Positions 10,445-19,208 of a stretch of DNA of 64,000 bases are shown here, piece after piece. Origin of the DNA: Candidatus Cloacimonetes bacterium 4572_55 (GTDB taxonomy: Bacteria; 4572-55); contig NBMB01000005.1 of NCBI GenBank assembly GCA_002084765.1, positions 1-64,000 of the forward strand, given 5' to 3'. Within the stretch, counting starts at the first letter, position 1. Every line of letters starts with the position of its first letter. The notes beneath the pieces were generated by a model that was given only the letters and a program-made list of their open reading frames with translations, was not told the DNA's origin and made no database searches. The translations under genes were made by a program, and so were the position numbers.

Positions 10445-11479
10445 TCAAGGACTAACGGCTGTAATAGGTCTCGCGGTACCAGTCTCGGAGTTATAGACAA
10501 AGGATGTGCCGTACGGAATTTCCAAATTATGAGGCAGAATCCCCTCCTCTTTCATCTCGCTGACAGACTTTGGAAAAATTTTCCGATCTTTCCGAAATTC
10601 GTGCGCCAGACGGGTGATTTTCCCAACAATTTGGCGAATATTTTCATTTTGTTTTATAGAGGAAAAAACCTCTCCAGTCTCCGGGTTGATCAGATAAAAT
10701 CCCTGCAATGGATCGGTAATAGGCTGTGCCAGAGAGAGTTCCGACACCGTTTTCGGATAACGCCCGCGCATCTCGTAAAATCGGCGAACATGCCCCGTTA
10801 AATAGCTCATATTTATGTCGATCAACAAAAAACTGATCGAGCGCTCCGCAATATCTCTGGTGTAATCGTCTGTCGCGCTTTGATATATTTCTTGCCACAA
10901 TTCTAAGGATGTGGAAAAATCGCTGCTCTTTTTTGCCGAAAACGCCGCCCATCTTCTACACATTTTTGAGACCTCAGGCGGGACGTCTGGCCGCTCGGAG
11001 GCAAGAGTGAAGTATTGAATTGACAGATCGTATTCTTTCAAGATCAGGTAATAGATAAATCCCGCCTCAAAATATAGCCGCCATGAATCTGGATTATGAG
11101 CGATTCCTTTTTTCAACAACTTGATAGCGAGTTCTGGCTTGCGCGCGTCTTCGGAGATCACCAGGGATCCGAAGACATAGGCGTTGATAAACTGAGGGTC
11201 CAGGTCGGTGATAATGCCGAAAATATGATCTAACCAGATGAATAATTTGTCCCCCAACTTATGCCCGCCGTAATATTGGATCGCTTTTAGCCAGACAACA
11301 TCCGCGGCGACCATATCGTACCCCATGACTGCCTGTTTCAGGAAAACGCCGTTTGGAAAATACGCCATTTCCATGTCGATTCTGACGCGCTCGCGTTCTT
11401 CGTAAAGCGCGTCGTTAAAAATCGTGGTCAAAAAGATGAGGATGATCAGCATGGTGATCATGAAGATCGGCTTTCTCAT
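10445..11479 (-). CDS. Membrane-anchored TPR-like protein of an ABC exporter operon
   Basis: This 344-aa protein has one N-terminal transmembrane or signal segment (residues 5-21). TPR-like helices follow (about 95-200: NAYVFGSLVISED, AIKLLKKGIAHNP), then a less regular C-terminal half. It is the last gene of a three-gene minus-strand operon, and its start overlaps the permease stop by 4 nt. The function is unknown; the position suggests an accessory of the exporter. The hydrophobic start without a lipobox points to an inner-membrane anchor. Confidence 0.7.
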   Translation of the reverse strand: MRKPIFMITMLIILIFLTTIFNDALYEERERVRIDMEMAYFPNGVFLKQAVMGYDMVAADVVWLKAIQYYGGHKLGDKLFIWLDHIFGIITDLDPQFINAYVFGSLVISEDARKPELAIKLLKKGIAHNPDSWRLYFEAGFIYYLILKEYDLSIQYFTLASERPDVPPEVSKMCRRWAAFSAKKSSDFSTSLELWQEIYQSATDDYTRDIAERSISFLLIDINMSYLTGHVRRFYEMRGRYPKTVSELSLAQPITDPLQGFYLINPETGEVFSSIKQNENIRQIVGKITRLAHEFRKDRKIFPKSVSEMKEEGILPHNLEIPYGTSFVYNSETGTARPITAVSP

Positions 11480-12240
11480 TTTAAGTCCCGCCTTTCAAAG
11501 ACCATGATGGCGATCAAAAGCATTGCGAAAATATAGGTTATCGCATAAATTGTGGACAAGAAATAGAAAGATGAATCTATGGGGATTTGATGAACCGCTT
11601 GCGATTTCAGGTCAAAGTAGTCCAAATTTGGGACGAGATAATATAGGGCGTTTGTAAGAAAATGGACAAATTGGGAGTCCAAATGTTGCGTGAGATTTTT
11701 TATGTCCGCGCTCAGATGTCCGATAAAATATATGATAAACGTAAACGTGGCGGAGAGAGCGGGAGAGCTGAATCCAGAGAACATGATCGCCACCGAGGTG
11801 ACGACTGCCAATTTTATATAAATAAAGCAGATTGCAATAAGCAGACCCGCGGTGGGGTTCTGTCCCATCAGCCAAAGATGCGCGTACAGGGTGACGGTCA
11901 TCACCGCGACAATGACCAGGAGAGTTGTCAGCAAACCGAAATATTTTCCTAAGATAAACTGATAGCGATGAACTGGCTTGGAGAGGATGGTGTAGATGGT
12001 CCGCTTATCCAGCTCTTTATAGAGCAAGCCCGCGCCGACAAGTAGGATGATCAGCACGCAAAAAATGGAGATGCTGGCAAGTCCAATATCCTTCATCACC
12101 CTTTCCTGTTGCCCCAACGTGAGTGGGCTGACGACTTCTGAGGCAACGATCAGCAGGAGTCCAAAAATCAATAGGGTGTAGAGAATTTTGTCTCGAGCCG
12201 CCTCTCGAAATGTGTTGATTGCGATCGCCCTAATTTTCAT
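11476..12240 (-). CDS. ABC-2 type exporter permease (NosY/GldF-like)
   Basis: This 254-aa membrane protein has about six hydrophobic segments. It begins IAINTFREAARDKILYTLL, the start typical of single-subunit ABC-2 permeases. The loop motif LYKELDKRTIYTILSKPV is characteristic of the family. It overlaps the ATPase gene by 11 nt and the TPR gene by 4 nt, so the three are translationally coupled. The substrate cannot be inferred. Confidence 0.85.
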   Translation of the reverse strand: MKIRAIAINTFREAARDKILYTLLIFGLLLIVASEVVSPLTLGQQERVMKDIGLASISIFCVLIILLVGAGLLYKELDKRTIYTILSKPVHRYQFILGKYFGLLTTLLVIVAVMTVTLYAHLWLMGQNPTAGLLIAICFIYIKLAVVTSVAIMFSGFSSPALSATFTFIIYFIGHLSADIKNLTQHLDSQFVHFLTNALYYLVPNLDYFDLKSQAVHQIPIDSSFYFLSTIYAITYIFAMLLIAIMVFERRDLK

Positions 12241-13168
12241 TTTTTAAAACCTTCTCCAATTGCTGCACAAAGAGGTCTTCCAGCGATGTTTTATGTGGAA
12301 TAATGGAAACAATTTTTGTCGTATGTTTGGTCAGGATGGTCGTCACCCTGTCGATATCGTCCTCGCTACGGAGTATGATCAGGGTATTTTCGCCGCTGTG
12401 GATCATTTTTTCATCGCTTTTCTGCAGCTCATCGTATCCCGCATGAGAAAGCCGCTTGACCGTGATCTCAACTGCCTTGACTGTCGAGGAGAGCATCTCT
12501 TCCAATTTGCCGACGCTAATAACTTTGCCTTTGAAGACGATCCCCACCCGGTCGCAGATCATCTCGACGTCCGATAGGATATGAGAGCTGAAAAAAACCG
12601 TCTTCCCCTGGTCCTTCAGATCAAGGATAATATCTCGCATTTCTTTGCGACCAATGGGGTCCAGACCCGACATCGGCTCGTCCAAAATGACCAGCTTGGG
12701 ATCGTTTATCAGTGCCTGGGCGATACCGATCCGCTGCAGCATCCCTTTTGAAAAATTCCGCAATACCTGATGTCGAGCCTCTGATAAGCCGACAAGTTCC
12801 AGTAAGTTGTTGATCCGCTTCTCCCGATCTACTTTACGGATCTCGAAAAGTTGGGCATAAAAATCGAGTACTTCCAAAGCGGTCAGATAGGTGTAAAAAT
12901 AGGGATTTTCAGGAAGGTAGCCAATATTTCGCTTTGACTCAACGCCGGAAAAGGGCTGGTCAAACATCCTGATTTTTCCCCCATCAGGACGGATCAAGCC
13001 CAGTATGGATTTGATCGTCGTGGTCTTGCCTGAGCCGTTGGGACCGAGGTAGCCAAATATCTCGTTCGGCTCGATTTTGAGATCGACCCCGTTCAGAGCG
13101 GAATAGGGACGATTGAAAAATCCCACGCGGTAGGTTTTTGTTAGACCTTCAATCTCCAAGATAGCCAT
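12230..13168 (-). CDS. ABC transporter ATP-binding protein
   Basis: This is the ATPase partner of the downstream permease. Walker A is GPNGSGKTTT near residue 44. The signature reads FSKGM in place of LSGGQ, common in this ABC-2 subgroup. Walker B is LVILDEPMSGLDP, and the H-loop is SSHIL. A C-terminal extension of about 90 residues (about 220-312) is typical of CcmA/NatA-like exporter ATPases. It is the first gene of the operon, with its promoter presumably in the 13169-13400 gap. Confidence 0.93.
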   Translation of the reverse strand: MAILEIEGLTKTYRVGFFNRPYSALNGVDLKIEPNEIFGYLGPNGSGKTTTIKSILGLIRPDGGKIRMFDQPFSGVESKRNIGYLPENPYFYTYLTALEVLDFYAQLFEIRKVDREKRINNLLELVGLSEARHQVLRNFSKGMLQRIGIAQALINDPKLVILDEPMSGLDPIGRKEMRDIILDLKDQGKTVFFSSHILSDVEMICDRVGIVFKGKVISVGKLEEMLSSTVKAVEITVKRLSHAGYDELQKSDEKMIHSGENTLIILRSEDDIDRVTTILTKHTTKIVSIIPHKTSLEDLFVQQLEKVLKNEN

Positions 13169-13400
13169 ATCACAAGTTCCTCATATAAAACTCAGCGGTG
13201 CCTCCATGATTGTGGATAATCTCGATTAGAAACATATTTTATCACAGTTAAAATCAAATGTCAAATGGAAAAGTGGGGGGAATAGAAAAAATGCCAGCAT
13301 TTTTCAGAAAGTGGAAGTGGGAATTCAGTCCCAGATAATTTGCTTTTCAGTATTTTAAAATTTTTTTTTAATAGCATTGATCGAATCCGTTTCATTATTA

Positions 13401-13466
13401 TAGATACCACGCCTTTCTGGAGCGATTACGCTGGAAATTTTGATAAATAAGAAAGGGTGCTATCTA
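13401..13466. other. Long imperfect hairpin in the divergent gap
   Basis: The outer arms pair as TAGATA (13401-13406) with TATCTA (13461-13466), then CAC with GTG, then CCTTTC (13412-13417) with GAAAGG (13451-13456), interrupted by one C-C mismatch and one bulged G. An inner hairpin, AGCG-atta-CGCT, lies at 13421-13432. The structure ends 77 nt before the start of the phosphatase gene. It could be a 5' leader structure or an operator. I recognise no riboswitch class. The rest of the 375-bp gap shows nothing I can name. Confidence 0.4.
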
Positions 13467-13543
13467 TGAACTAAATTAATTGATACGAAAGTAAGCGAAT
13501 AGACCGTTATTAGGTTAACTACAAACCAAAATGGAGCTTAAGA

Positions 13544-15379
13544 ATGAAACTTCGCGTTATTCTGATGATGATTCTGCTCTTCGGGGTCGGATCACACACT
13601 TTGATTTTATCCAAATATGTGACTCAAGCCCGGCTGGAAAAACGTCAAGTTCGTACCGGTGGAAAGGTCAAGGCAGGACAGAATCATCTAAATTTTGAAA
13701 AAATAGAGAAAAAAAGTCCGTGTGACTTTGCCGGAATTAAAGTTAATGATGAATTGATAGCTATTAATGATAAAAAGGTTTATAGCGTTGCTGAAGTTGT
13801 TTTAATTTACAACAACTTGCACTTAAACGATATATTGATCTTTCATGTGAACCGCGATGGCGTTGATCTAAAATTCAATGTGAAGCCCCGGTTTTTTCAC
13901 TTTACCCGTCATAATTTAATCATGCAGGGATTTTATATTATTCAATGGCTTTTTATTCCTCTGCAATTGTTTTTGATCTTTTTTTTATGGCGCGATTACC
14001 GGTTTTCAATGCTCACCCGATCCAAATTTATATCCACCTGGACCATCTTGCCGATTCTTGTAGCTTCAACTTTTATACATGGAGTGGATGCATTTCATCT
14101 TCGTCTCATTTTTGGCTTCATGATCGGATCACAATTTACAGTGCTCACCGTATTATTTGTTTTTTTAGGTGCGGATCGCAGTGAAAGCGAGGATCCAAAT
14201 GCTTACACCAGCGCTATTTACGGGATATATTTCGCTCTAATTTTGGTCATGTTTTTATTATCGTCATTGAGCAGTTTTACGTATGCCCATACCGTGTATA
14301 TAATTCCCTTTCCATGCGCCCTGATTGGCATTATTCTTGTAGTAATGTATGAAGGAATCGATAACGTTTTTCTGCAGCGGTATATACCGGAATTGAGGAA
14401 AAATATCTATACCCAAATTTTCTTTTTTATCGTTTGCTGGTCGATCGTATTCGTTGTTATTTTTTTGTTGATTTGGGGAGAATATCCAAAAATTTACTCT
14501 CTGGTTGGGTCGTCTCTCATGATGGGTTTGACGCTTGTGGCTCCTTTCTTAGTGTTCATAATGATTTATGGGCACATGAAACGAAATCTGGAAAAAAGCT
14601 ACGAAATCATTAAAGAGCAGGAATTTCTTCAGCGGGAAATGGACATGGCAAGAACGATCCAAAATCGACTATTGCCCCATTGTCCGGAATTTTTGCTTGG
14701 TATGGAAAGCTGCACTTTCAGTAAACCGGCAATCGATGTTGGCGGCGATTTTTTTGACGTGATCGAATTGGGTAATAGGAAAATTGGTCTGAGCATCGGC
14801 GATGTGTCCGGCAAAGGATTGTCTGCCGCTTTTTACATGACTAGAATCACGGGCATGACTCGGATCCTTGCTGGAATTATGGATAATCCAGGCGAACTAT
14901 TGCAGAAATTAAATGAACATATCAAGATTGATCTGGAGCCGCATGTTTTTATCACCATGCTATATGTCGTGTATGATAAACCCTCACAGAAAATTCAGGT
15001 TGCCCGAGCCGGACACAATCCCTTGCTCTATTATTCGTCCGAGAAGCAGTGTGTCGAAATGATTACACCCTCTGGCGCGGGCTTGGGTGTGCCGCTCTTA
15101 AATGAGTTTTCCGTTGTAGAAAAATCGTTGGCTCTGGATGACTTTCTGGTATTGTACACCGACGGAATAACAGAAGCTATGAATCAGGATGGCGATGAGT
15201 TTGGCGACGATCGGTTGGTCGATCTGGTCAACAAGGCGGATAAAACGTACGCAGCGAACCTGCAAAAACAAATACTCTCCGCCGTCGCTGAGTTCACGGG
15301 TCAAGCCGAACAACATGACGATATGACTTTGCTTGTATTTCGCATAGTGGATCGAGCTGTCCAAAAAACATGTTCATAA
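13544..15379 (+). CDS. PDZ/multi-TM/PP2C (SpoIIE-type) phosphatase
   Basis: This is a signalling protein in three parts. An N-terminal membrane segment is followed by a PDZ-like domain (about 45-115, KKSPCDFAGIKVNDELIAI). Next come about seven transmembrane helices (about 125-350). A cytoplasmic helix leads into a SpoIIE-type PP2C phosphatase (about 370-605). The phosphatase motifs are complete: VGGDFFDV, GDVSGKG, YTDGITEA and a terminal HDDMTLLV with metal-binding Asp residues. Such enzymes usually dephosphorylate anti-anti-sigma factors, but none is in this window. The PDZ part probably senses periplasmic peptides or protein ends (inference). It is transcribed alone. Confidence 0.85.
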   Translation: MKLRVILMMILLFGVGSHTLILSKYVTQARLEKRQVRTGGKVKAGQNHLNFEKIEKKSPCDFAGIKVNDELIAINDKKVYSVAEVVLIYNNLHLNDILIFHVNRDGVDLKFNVKPRFFHFTRHNLIMQGFYIIQWLFIPLQLFLIFFLWRDYRFSMLTRSKFISTWTILPILVASTFIHGVDAFHLRLIFGFMIGSQFTVLTVLFVFLGADRSESEDPNAYTSAIYGIYFALILVMFLLSSLSSFTYAHTVYIIPFPCALIGIILVVMYEGIDNVFLQRYIPELRKNIYTQIFFFIVCWSIVFVVIFLLIWGEYPKIYSLVGSSLMMGLTLVAPFLVFIMIYGHMKRNLEKSYEIIKEQEFLQREMDMARTIQNRLLPHCPEFLLGMESCTFSKPAIDVGGDFFDVIELGNRKIGLSIGDVSGKGLSAAFYMTRITGMTRILAGIMDNPGELLQKLNEHIKIDLEPHVFITMLYVVYDKPSQKIQVARAGHNPLLYYSSEKQCVEMITPSGAGLGVPLLNEFSVVEKSLALDDFLVLYTDGITEAMNQDGDEFGDDRLVDLVNKADKTYAANLQKQILSAVAEFTGQAEQHDDMTLLVFRIVDRAVQKTCS

Positions 15380-15381
15380 CC

Positions 15382-15456
15382 ATTTCATCGCTATGTGACC
15401 TCAGACGCATGGTTCATGGAGTAACTTTCGCCCTCAAATTCGATCTCAACCGTAAA
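15382..15456 (-). pseudogene. 3' remnant of a CDF cation efflux gene, copy 1
   Basis: Read on the minus strand, this piece encodes FTVEIEFEGESYSMNHASEVT followed by TAG (residues up to the stop; key run EFEGES). It is nearly the same as the end of the larger remnant at 18498-18821. The DNA matches 18489-18563 with only a few differences. Upstream of it the similarity stops abruptly. Together the two copies flank the copper receptor and the Cys-rich gene. Confidence 0.65.
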
Positions 15457-15499
15457 TCATGCCAACCCAAGATAAATCGAGTTGCTGATATCATGCAGA

Positions 15500-15546
15500 G
15501 CGTTCGAAACGCTACTTTGATTTTCTCTCAACAGCGTTTCGAACGC
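15500..15546. other. 14-bp perfect inverted repeat between convergent genes
   Basis: GCGTTCGAAACGCT (15500-15513) and AGCGTTTCGAACGC (15533-15546) are perfect inverse complements around a 19-nt loop. Each arm is itself almost palindromic. It lies just downstream of the TonB receptor gene and may terminate transcription, though no T-run follows. Confidence 0.5.
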
Positions 15547-15560
15547 GATTTTAGCTCCAG

Positions 15561-17846
15561 TTAAAATCCGATGCTGGCTTGTAGAATTATATTCCGACCC
15601 GGTTCATGTACCATGAAGCTATCTGGCTGGTTTTTGTATCTCCGGCTTAAATGCTCATAATAATTCCGATCGAAAATATTTTCTACACCGATCATCAGTT
15701 CCAGTGTGCGAAAAACAGTAGCTCCGGCTCTCACAGCAAAAACAGAAAAGCCAGACATCATTGTTTCTCCAAAAGTGTCCGAAATTCGATTCTGATCAGC
15801 CACAACGCGGGCGGATAACTCGCCCCATAAATCGTCGTTATCGAAACGTAAAGCCAAATGGCTTTCCAGTGGGATAACTTCTGGCAGCGGCTCGTCTAAA
15901 TCGTCATTTTGCGCACGGGTGTACGCTATATCCCCCTGGTAACTCAGCCCATGTCCCACGACTCCATTGATCAAAATCTCAAATCCAATCTGGTTGGCAT
16001 TTTCGATATTGTAGAAACGCTTGGCATACTCTGGCGGAGTTCCAGGCATATATAAACGCGGCAATCCGCTATCGACATCCGCGAATATAAAATTTTTCAG
16101 AAGAGAGTAAAAAATGTTGACTTGCACATCGAATCGGTTTCGACGCGCGCCCAATCCTATCTCGATCTGATGATTGATTTCAGGGTTTAAATGAGGGTTG
16201 CCAAAATGCTCATGCGCGTCATAACCGATCGGCAAATGGTTGATATATCGCTCGCCCAAATCCGCTGTTCGGGTACCGCGACCCATGGATAATTTCACCT
16301 CGCCTCCTCCGCTTATTTTGCGCGCAACAGAGATATTTCCGCCTATATTGGTCTCTTCAAATGTAGAAAGTTGCCCGTATTCCTCCAAAAATTGCGGCGA
16401 AGGGTCTTTTATATCCGATGATATCAGATCGATCCTGGCTCCGGCAGTCACCATTGTTCCTGGAGATAATGCAAAGTGCCATTCACTAAAAAATCCCATA
16501 TCCTCAATAGAAGAATCCTGCCACACATAGTCGTCGAAATGCTTCGGAGGATCGAACGTCATTTCACCCATTTTGTATACATCTCGTGTGCGTATGCCAT
16601 CTCGGCGCAGGCGGTAGTAATCAGCCCCCACATAAGCCAAAATGTCTTTGGACACAACCAAGTCGATCTCGCCCCGACCCCCATACGTATCGGCTGTCGC
16701 GTCCGTCACTGCGTGAACTATTTCATAATTTTTCCGATTTGTATTGGACATCACATGAGCCACGTCCGAGCGATAGAGCTTGGCGTTGACGGAAATAATT
16801 CTCGAATTGAGGCACCTCGCTGAATAATCCAAAGCGATAATATCCGTATCGTCAGAATCTGCATCCATAGGCAAAGCCGGATAATCGACATGACCGACAA
16901 AAGATTGGCGCCATGAAACCTGAATGCGATGGTTACGATGAGGCATGAACCCCACTTTTAATGAATAATCCGTCACATCAAAGCTGGATGGCGTTTCATT
17001 ACCAGCACCGGTTTTATAATTTCCGTAATCCTTTACTCCGCCGCCAGCATAAAAATCGATCTTTTTCTCGCCTCCGTACACAGTGATACGACCGCGTCTA
17101 TTATCGCCATTGGTTTCGTATCTGCTTTCTAATTTTCCATGAATGCGAAACGAATCAGTTTGCCGCGGTCGTTTCATTACCAGGTTGACTACTCCGCCCA
17201 TGGCCTGTCCGAACCGGACACTGAACGGACCTTTAACCAGCTCAATTTTTTCCAGGTCTTCCGATTGCACATGAGATGTGGGCGGGTCCATGCGATTCGG
17301 GCACCCCCCAAAACATCGGATACCGCCGTCGAACTGAATATTTAGTTGATCATATTTAAATGATCGGATGACCGGGTCCATGGCAAAATTGCCTTTTTTC
17401 ACAGCACTACAGCCAGGGAGTTTTCTGAAAAATTCGCCAATATCCTTTGGCGTATCTTCATTAAGTCTCACATTGGGTCCAGCGTGATCCTGAGCTCCGG
17501 TTACCAGAATCTCTTCCATCGAAATTGGATCGGGGATTAAGTCGATTGAAACATAACTCGACTGCCCAGAAGAAACAGCGACTCGCTCTTGCTGGGGACC
17601 ATACCCGATCATAGAAACCAAAAGCGTTTGATTGCCCGCAGGAACCGCATTCATGGTAAATTTGCCGTTGTCATCAGTCACCGCGCCGATAGAACTTCCT
17701 TTTAGCGTGATATTTACACGTTGAAGTCGATCAGCGGTTTTGCTATCTTGCACCAACCCCGTAATAATGCCGGGGTCCTGACAAAAAATGACCCCGGGAA
17801 TTGAAAAACTCAGTAATATAAAAGAAAATAGTGCTTTTCTTAGCAT
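15561..17846 (-). CDS. TonB-dependent outer-membrane receptor, OprC-like (copper)
   Basis: This 761-aa receptor has a signal peptide (about 1-22), a carboxypeptidase-regulatory-like domain (about 25-105), a plug domain (about 110-240) and a 22-strand-type barrel ending in aromatic F. The plug carries CPNRM (C182, M186) in a second Cys context, RCFGG. The barrel carries HVM (H364, M366). This is the CxxxM-HxM copper-site pattern described for OprC of Pseudomonas aeruginosa, with nearly the same spacing between the two halves (about 180 residues). I therefore predict copper binding or uptake. Its neighbours, a Cys-rich protein and a cation-efflux remnant, fit a metal island. No TonB/ExbBD genes are nearby. 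Confidence 0.85.
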   Translation of the reverse strand: MLRKALFSFILLSFSIPGVIFCQDPGIITGLVQDSKTADRLQRVNITLKGSSIGAVTDDNGKFTMNAVPAGNQTLLVSMIGYGPQQERVAVSSGQSSYVSIDLIPDPISMEEILVTGAQDHAGPNVRLNEDTPKDIGEFFRKLPGCSAVKKGNFAMDPVIRSFKYDQLNIQFDGGIRCFGGCPNRMDPPTSHVQSEDLEKIELVKGPFSVRFGQAMGGVVNLVMKRPRQTDSFRIHGKLESRYETNGDNRRGRITVYGGEKKIDFYAGGGVKDYGNYKTGAGNETPSSFDVTDYSLKVGFMPHRNHRIQVSWRQSFVGHVDYPALPMDADSDDTDIIALDYSARCLNSRIISVNAKLYRSDVAHVMSNTNRKNYEIVHAVTDATADTYGGRGEIDLVVSKDILAYVGADYYRLRRDGIRTRDVYKMGEMTFDPPKHFDDYVWQDSSIEDMGFFSEWHFALSPGTMVTAGARIDLISSDIKDPSPQFLEEYGQLSTFEETNIGGNISVARKISGGGEVKLSMGRGTRTADLGERYINHLPIGYDAHEHFGNPHLNPEINHQIEIGLGARRNRFDVQVNIFYSLLKNFIFADVDSGLPRLYMPGTPPEYAKRFYNIENANQIGFEILINGVVGHGLSYQGDIAYTRAQNDDLDEPLPEVIPLESHLALRFDNDDLWGELSARVVADQNRISDTFGETMMSGFSVFAVRAGATVFRTLELMIGVENIFDRNYYEHLSRRYKNQPDSFMVHEPGRNIILQASIGF

Positions 17847-17985
17847 GATAAAGCCTCCACTTTATTAGAAAATTGTGCTATTGAAACGGGCGAGCGTATC
17901 CGTTTTCGATGTGGCAATTGGACGCGCCTTATCGACGACGGAATCACCCGAATTTGAAAATAGAGAAATCAAAAAAAAATGAGGA

Positions 17986-18438
17986 TCAAAGGAATCTGGG
18001 GCGGTTTGGAGGCTTATCTAACACGCTTAGAAAAGTATTGCGATATCGGTGATCTTTGGAACTGTTCCACCCGATTATCAACAAAAGAATTTCTGTTGTC
18101 ACTTGAGGAATGCAATACTTGAGAGAAAGCAGATCAATTATGTGTTTGAATTGTGAACAGCAAATAGAGCGTTTCAGCATCTCTCCGGATGGTTTTGATT
18201 GATTCTCACGGCATTCTTTTGTAGATGTTGCTATTTCCTGATTAGGATGGCACTTGATACCACAATTACAGGTATTTTTCGGCATGCCGCTACACCAGCA
18301 GACAATGCGAGGGTTGCTAAAGGCATAAAAACTTCGCGCCAAAGTGAGCAAGCCGGAAATCGGAATCAGTAGCGACAGAACTCCACATAAGGCAAGCGTC
18401 TTTTTGATGCTAAATATTTGTTTTTTATGTTTTTTCAT
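17986..18438 (-). CDS. Small Cys-rich exported or membrane protein, unknown
   Basis: This is a 150-aa protein with a basic N-terminus and one long hydrophobic segment (about 13-35). A Cys/Met/His-rich stretch follows (about 47-95: CWCSGMP, CNCGIKCHP, EC, ICCS). About eleven Cys residues fall in the mature part. I do not recognise a family. It precedes the OprC-like receptor on the same strand by 139 nt. The thiol richness suggests metal handling, probably copper, as an inference from context. Confidence 0.6.
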   Translation of the reverse strand: MKKHKKQIFSIKKTLALCGVLSLLIPISGLLTLARSFYAFSNPRIVCWCSGMPKNTCNCGIKCHPNQEIATSTKECRENQSKPSGEMLKRSICCSQFKHIIDLLSLKYCIPQVTTEILLLIIGWNSSKDHRYRNTFLSVLDKPPNRPRFL

Positions 18439-18497
18439 TAGGCGTTATCAGGAGCCAGGTTTCTGGAAACAGTCAAATTTTTCGATCAATTTCATCG

Positions 18498-18821
18498 CTA
18501 TGCGACCTCAGCCGCATGGTTCATGGAGCAACTTTCGCCCTCAAATTCGATCTCAATCGTCAAGTGAACTACGCTTCCGGCCGCGGCAAGTTCTCGGATA
18601 TTATTCTTTATTTCAAGCGCGCTCTCACGGCTGCAATCCCGCTCCACGACAGTATGTGTCGTCAGGACATGACGCTCGCCGTCCAACGACCAAATATGCG
18701 TGTGATGGATCAATAAAACTTTTGGGATAGACAGGATTTTCCTTTTGGTTTCCTCAAGATCGACGTCCGGCGGCACGGCTTGGAGGAATAAGGAAAGAGT
18801 CCCTTTCAGATTGACGATAGA
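18498..18821 (-). pseudogene. Cation diffusion facilitator C-terminal domain, truncated gene
   Basis: This frame encodes the cytoplasmic C-terminal domain of a CDF (CzcD/ZitB-type) metal efflux protein. It includes VNLKGTLSLFLQAVPPDVDL, HHTHIWSLDGERH and the typical ending IEIEFEGESCSMNH. The frame is closed upstream by TGA at 18822-18824, and the six-helix transport domain is absent (about 105 of roughly 300 residues remain). It is therefore a remnant rather than a working transporter. A second 3' remnant is at 15382-15456. Confidence 0.8.
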
Positions 18822-18981
18822 TCAAATTTCGGACGTAATTCGGCAACATAAAAGCCGATATAAGAGATATTTTTCGCGGTGTACATTCAGGGTTCTCGGA
18901 ACCAAAAATGCTTCAATTAAAATACCAAATGAATCGATTAATCTCAATCAAATTTTGTAGTTTCCGTAAAAACTTCCCAAG

Positions 18982-19043
18982 CCTGGATTATTCGTCATCA
19001 CGGAAATCGGTCCGCAGATTACGCAGATTATCGCAGATTAAGA
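18982..19043 (-). repeat. MITE-like element, right-end fragment (inverted)
   Basis: Starting with CCTGGATTATTCGTCATCAC, this is the reverse complement of the right end of the 303-bp element (about 7524-7584) with few changes. It stops exactly where the Doc-like remnant begins. Confidence 0.7.
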
Positions 19044-19208
19044 TTCGGACATGCCGCAATGGAAATTTTTCTTGTTCTGAACGGAACGGAGGTGTCGGCG
19101 GATACTGATGAACAGGAGCAGATATTTCTGAATCTCGCTTCCGGCGAGATGACCCATGAGGAATTTCTTTTATGGCTTCAGAATAATGTCAGACACAGAA
19201 AAATCTGA
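19044..19208 (+). pseudogene. Doc/Fic-family toxin C-terminal remnant
   Basis: This frame reads FGHAAMEIFLVLNG, then SADTDEQEQIFLNLASGEMT, then EEFLLWLQ, ending at TGA 19206-19208. That is the C-terminal third of death-on-curing (Doc) toxins, which normally begin this part with GNKRxGHAAMEVFLxLNG. The catalytic HPFxDGNKR region is missing because the repeat fragment at 18982-19043 abuts it. No antitoxin gene is present. The remnant is inactive. Confidence 0.75.

Noticed and set aside
13401-13543. Cyclic-di-GMP riboswitch
   Set aside because: The conserved core and tetraloop/receptor parts are not found; only a hairpin is supported.
17847-17985. Cobalamin riboswitch before the TonB receptor
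   Set aside because: No B12-box is visible, and the receptor motif points to copper.
18908-19108. Plus-strand frame over the repeat fragment and Doc remnant
   Set aside because: It is out of frame with the Doc-like residues and consists partly of repeat sequence.
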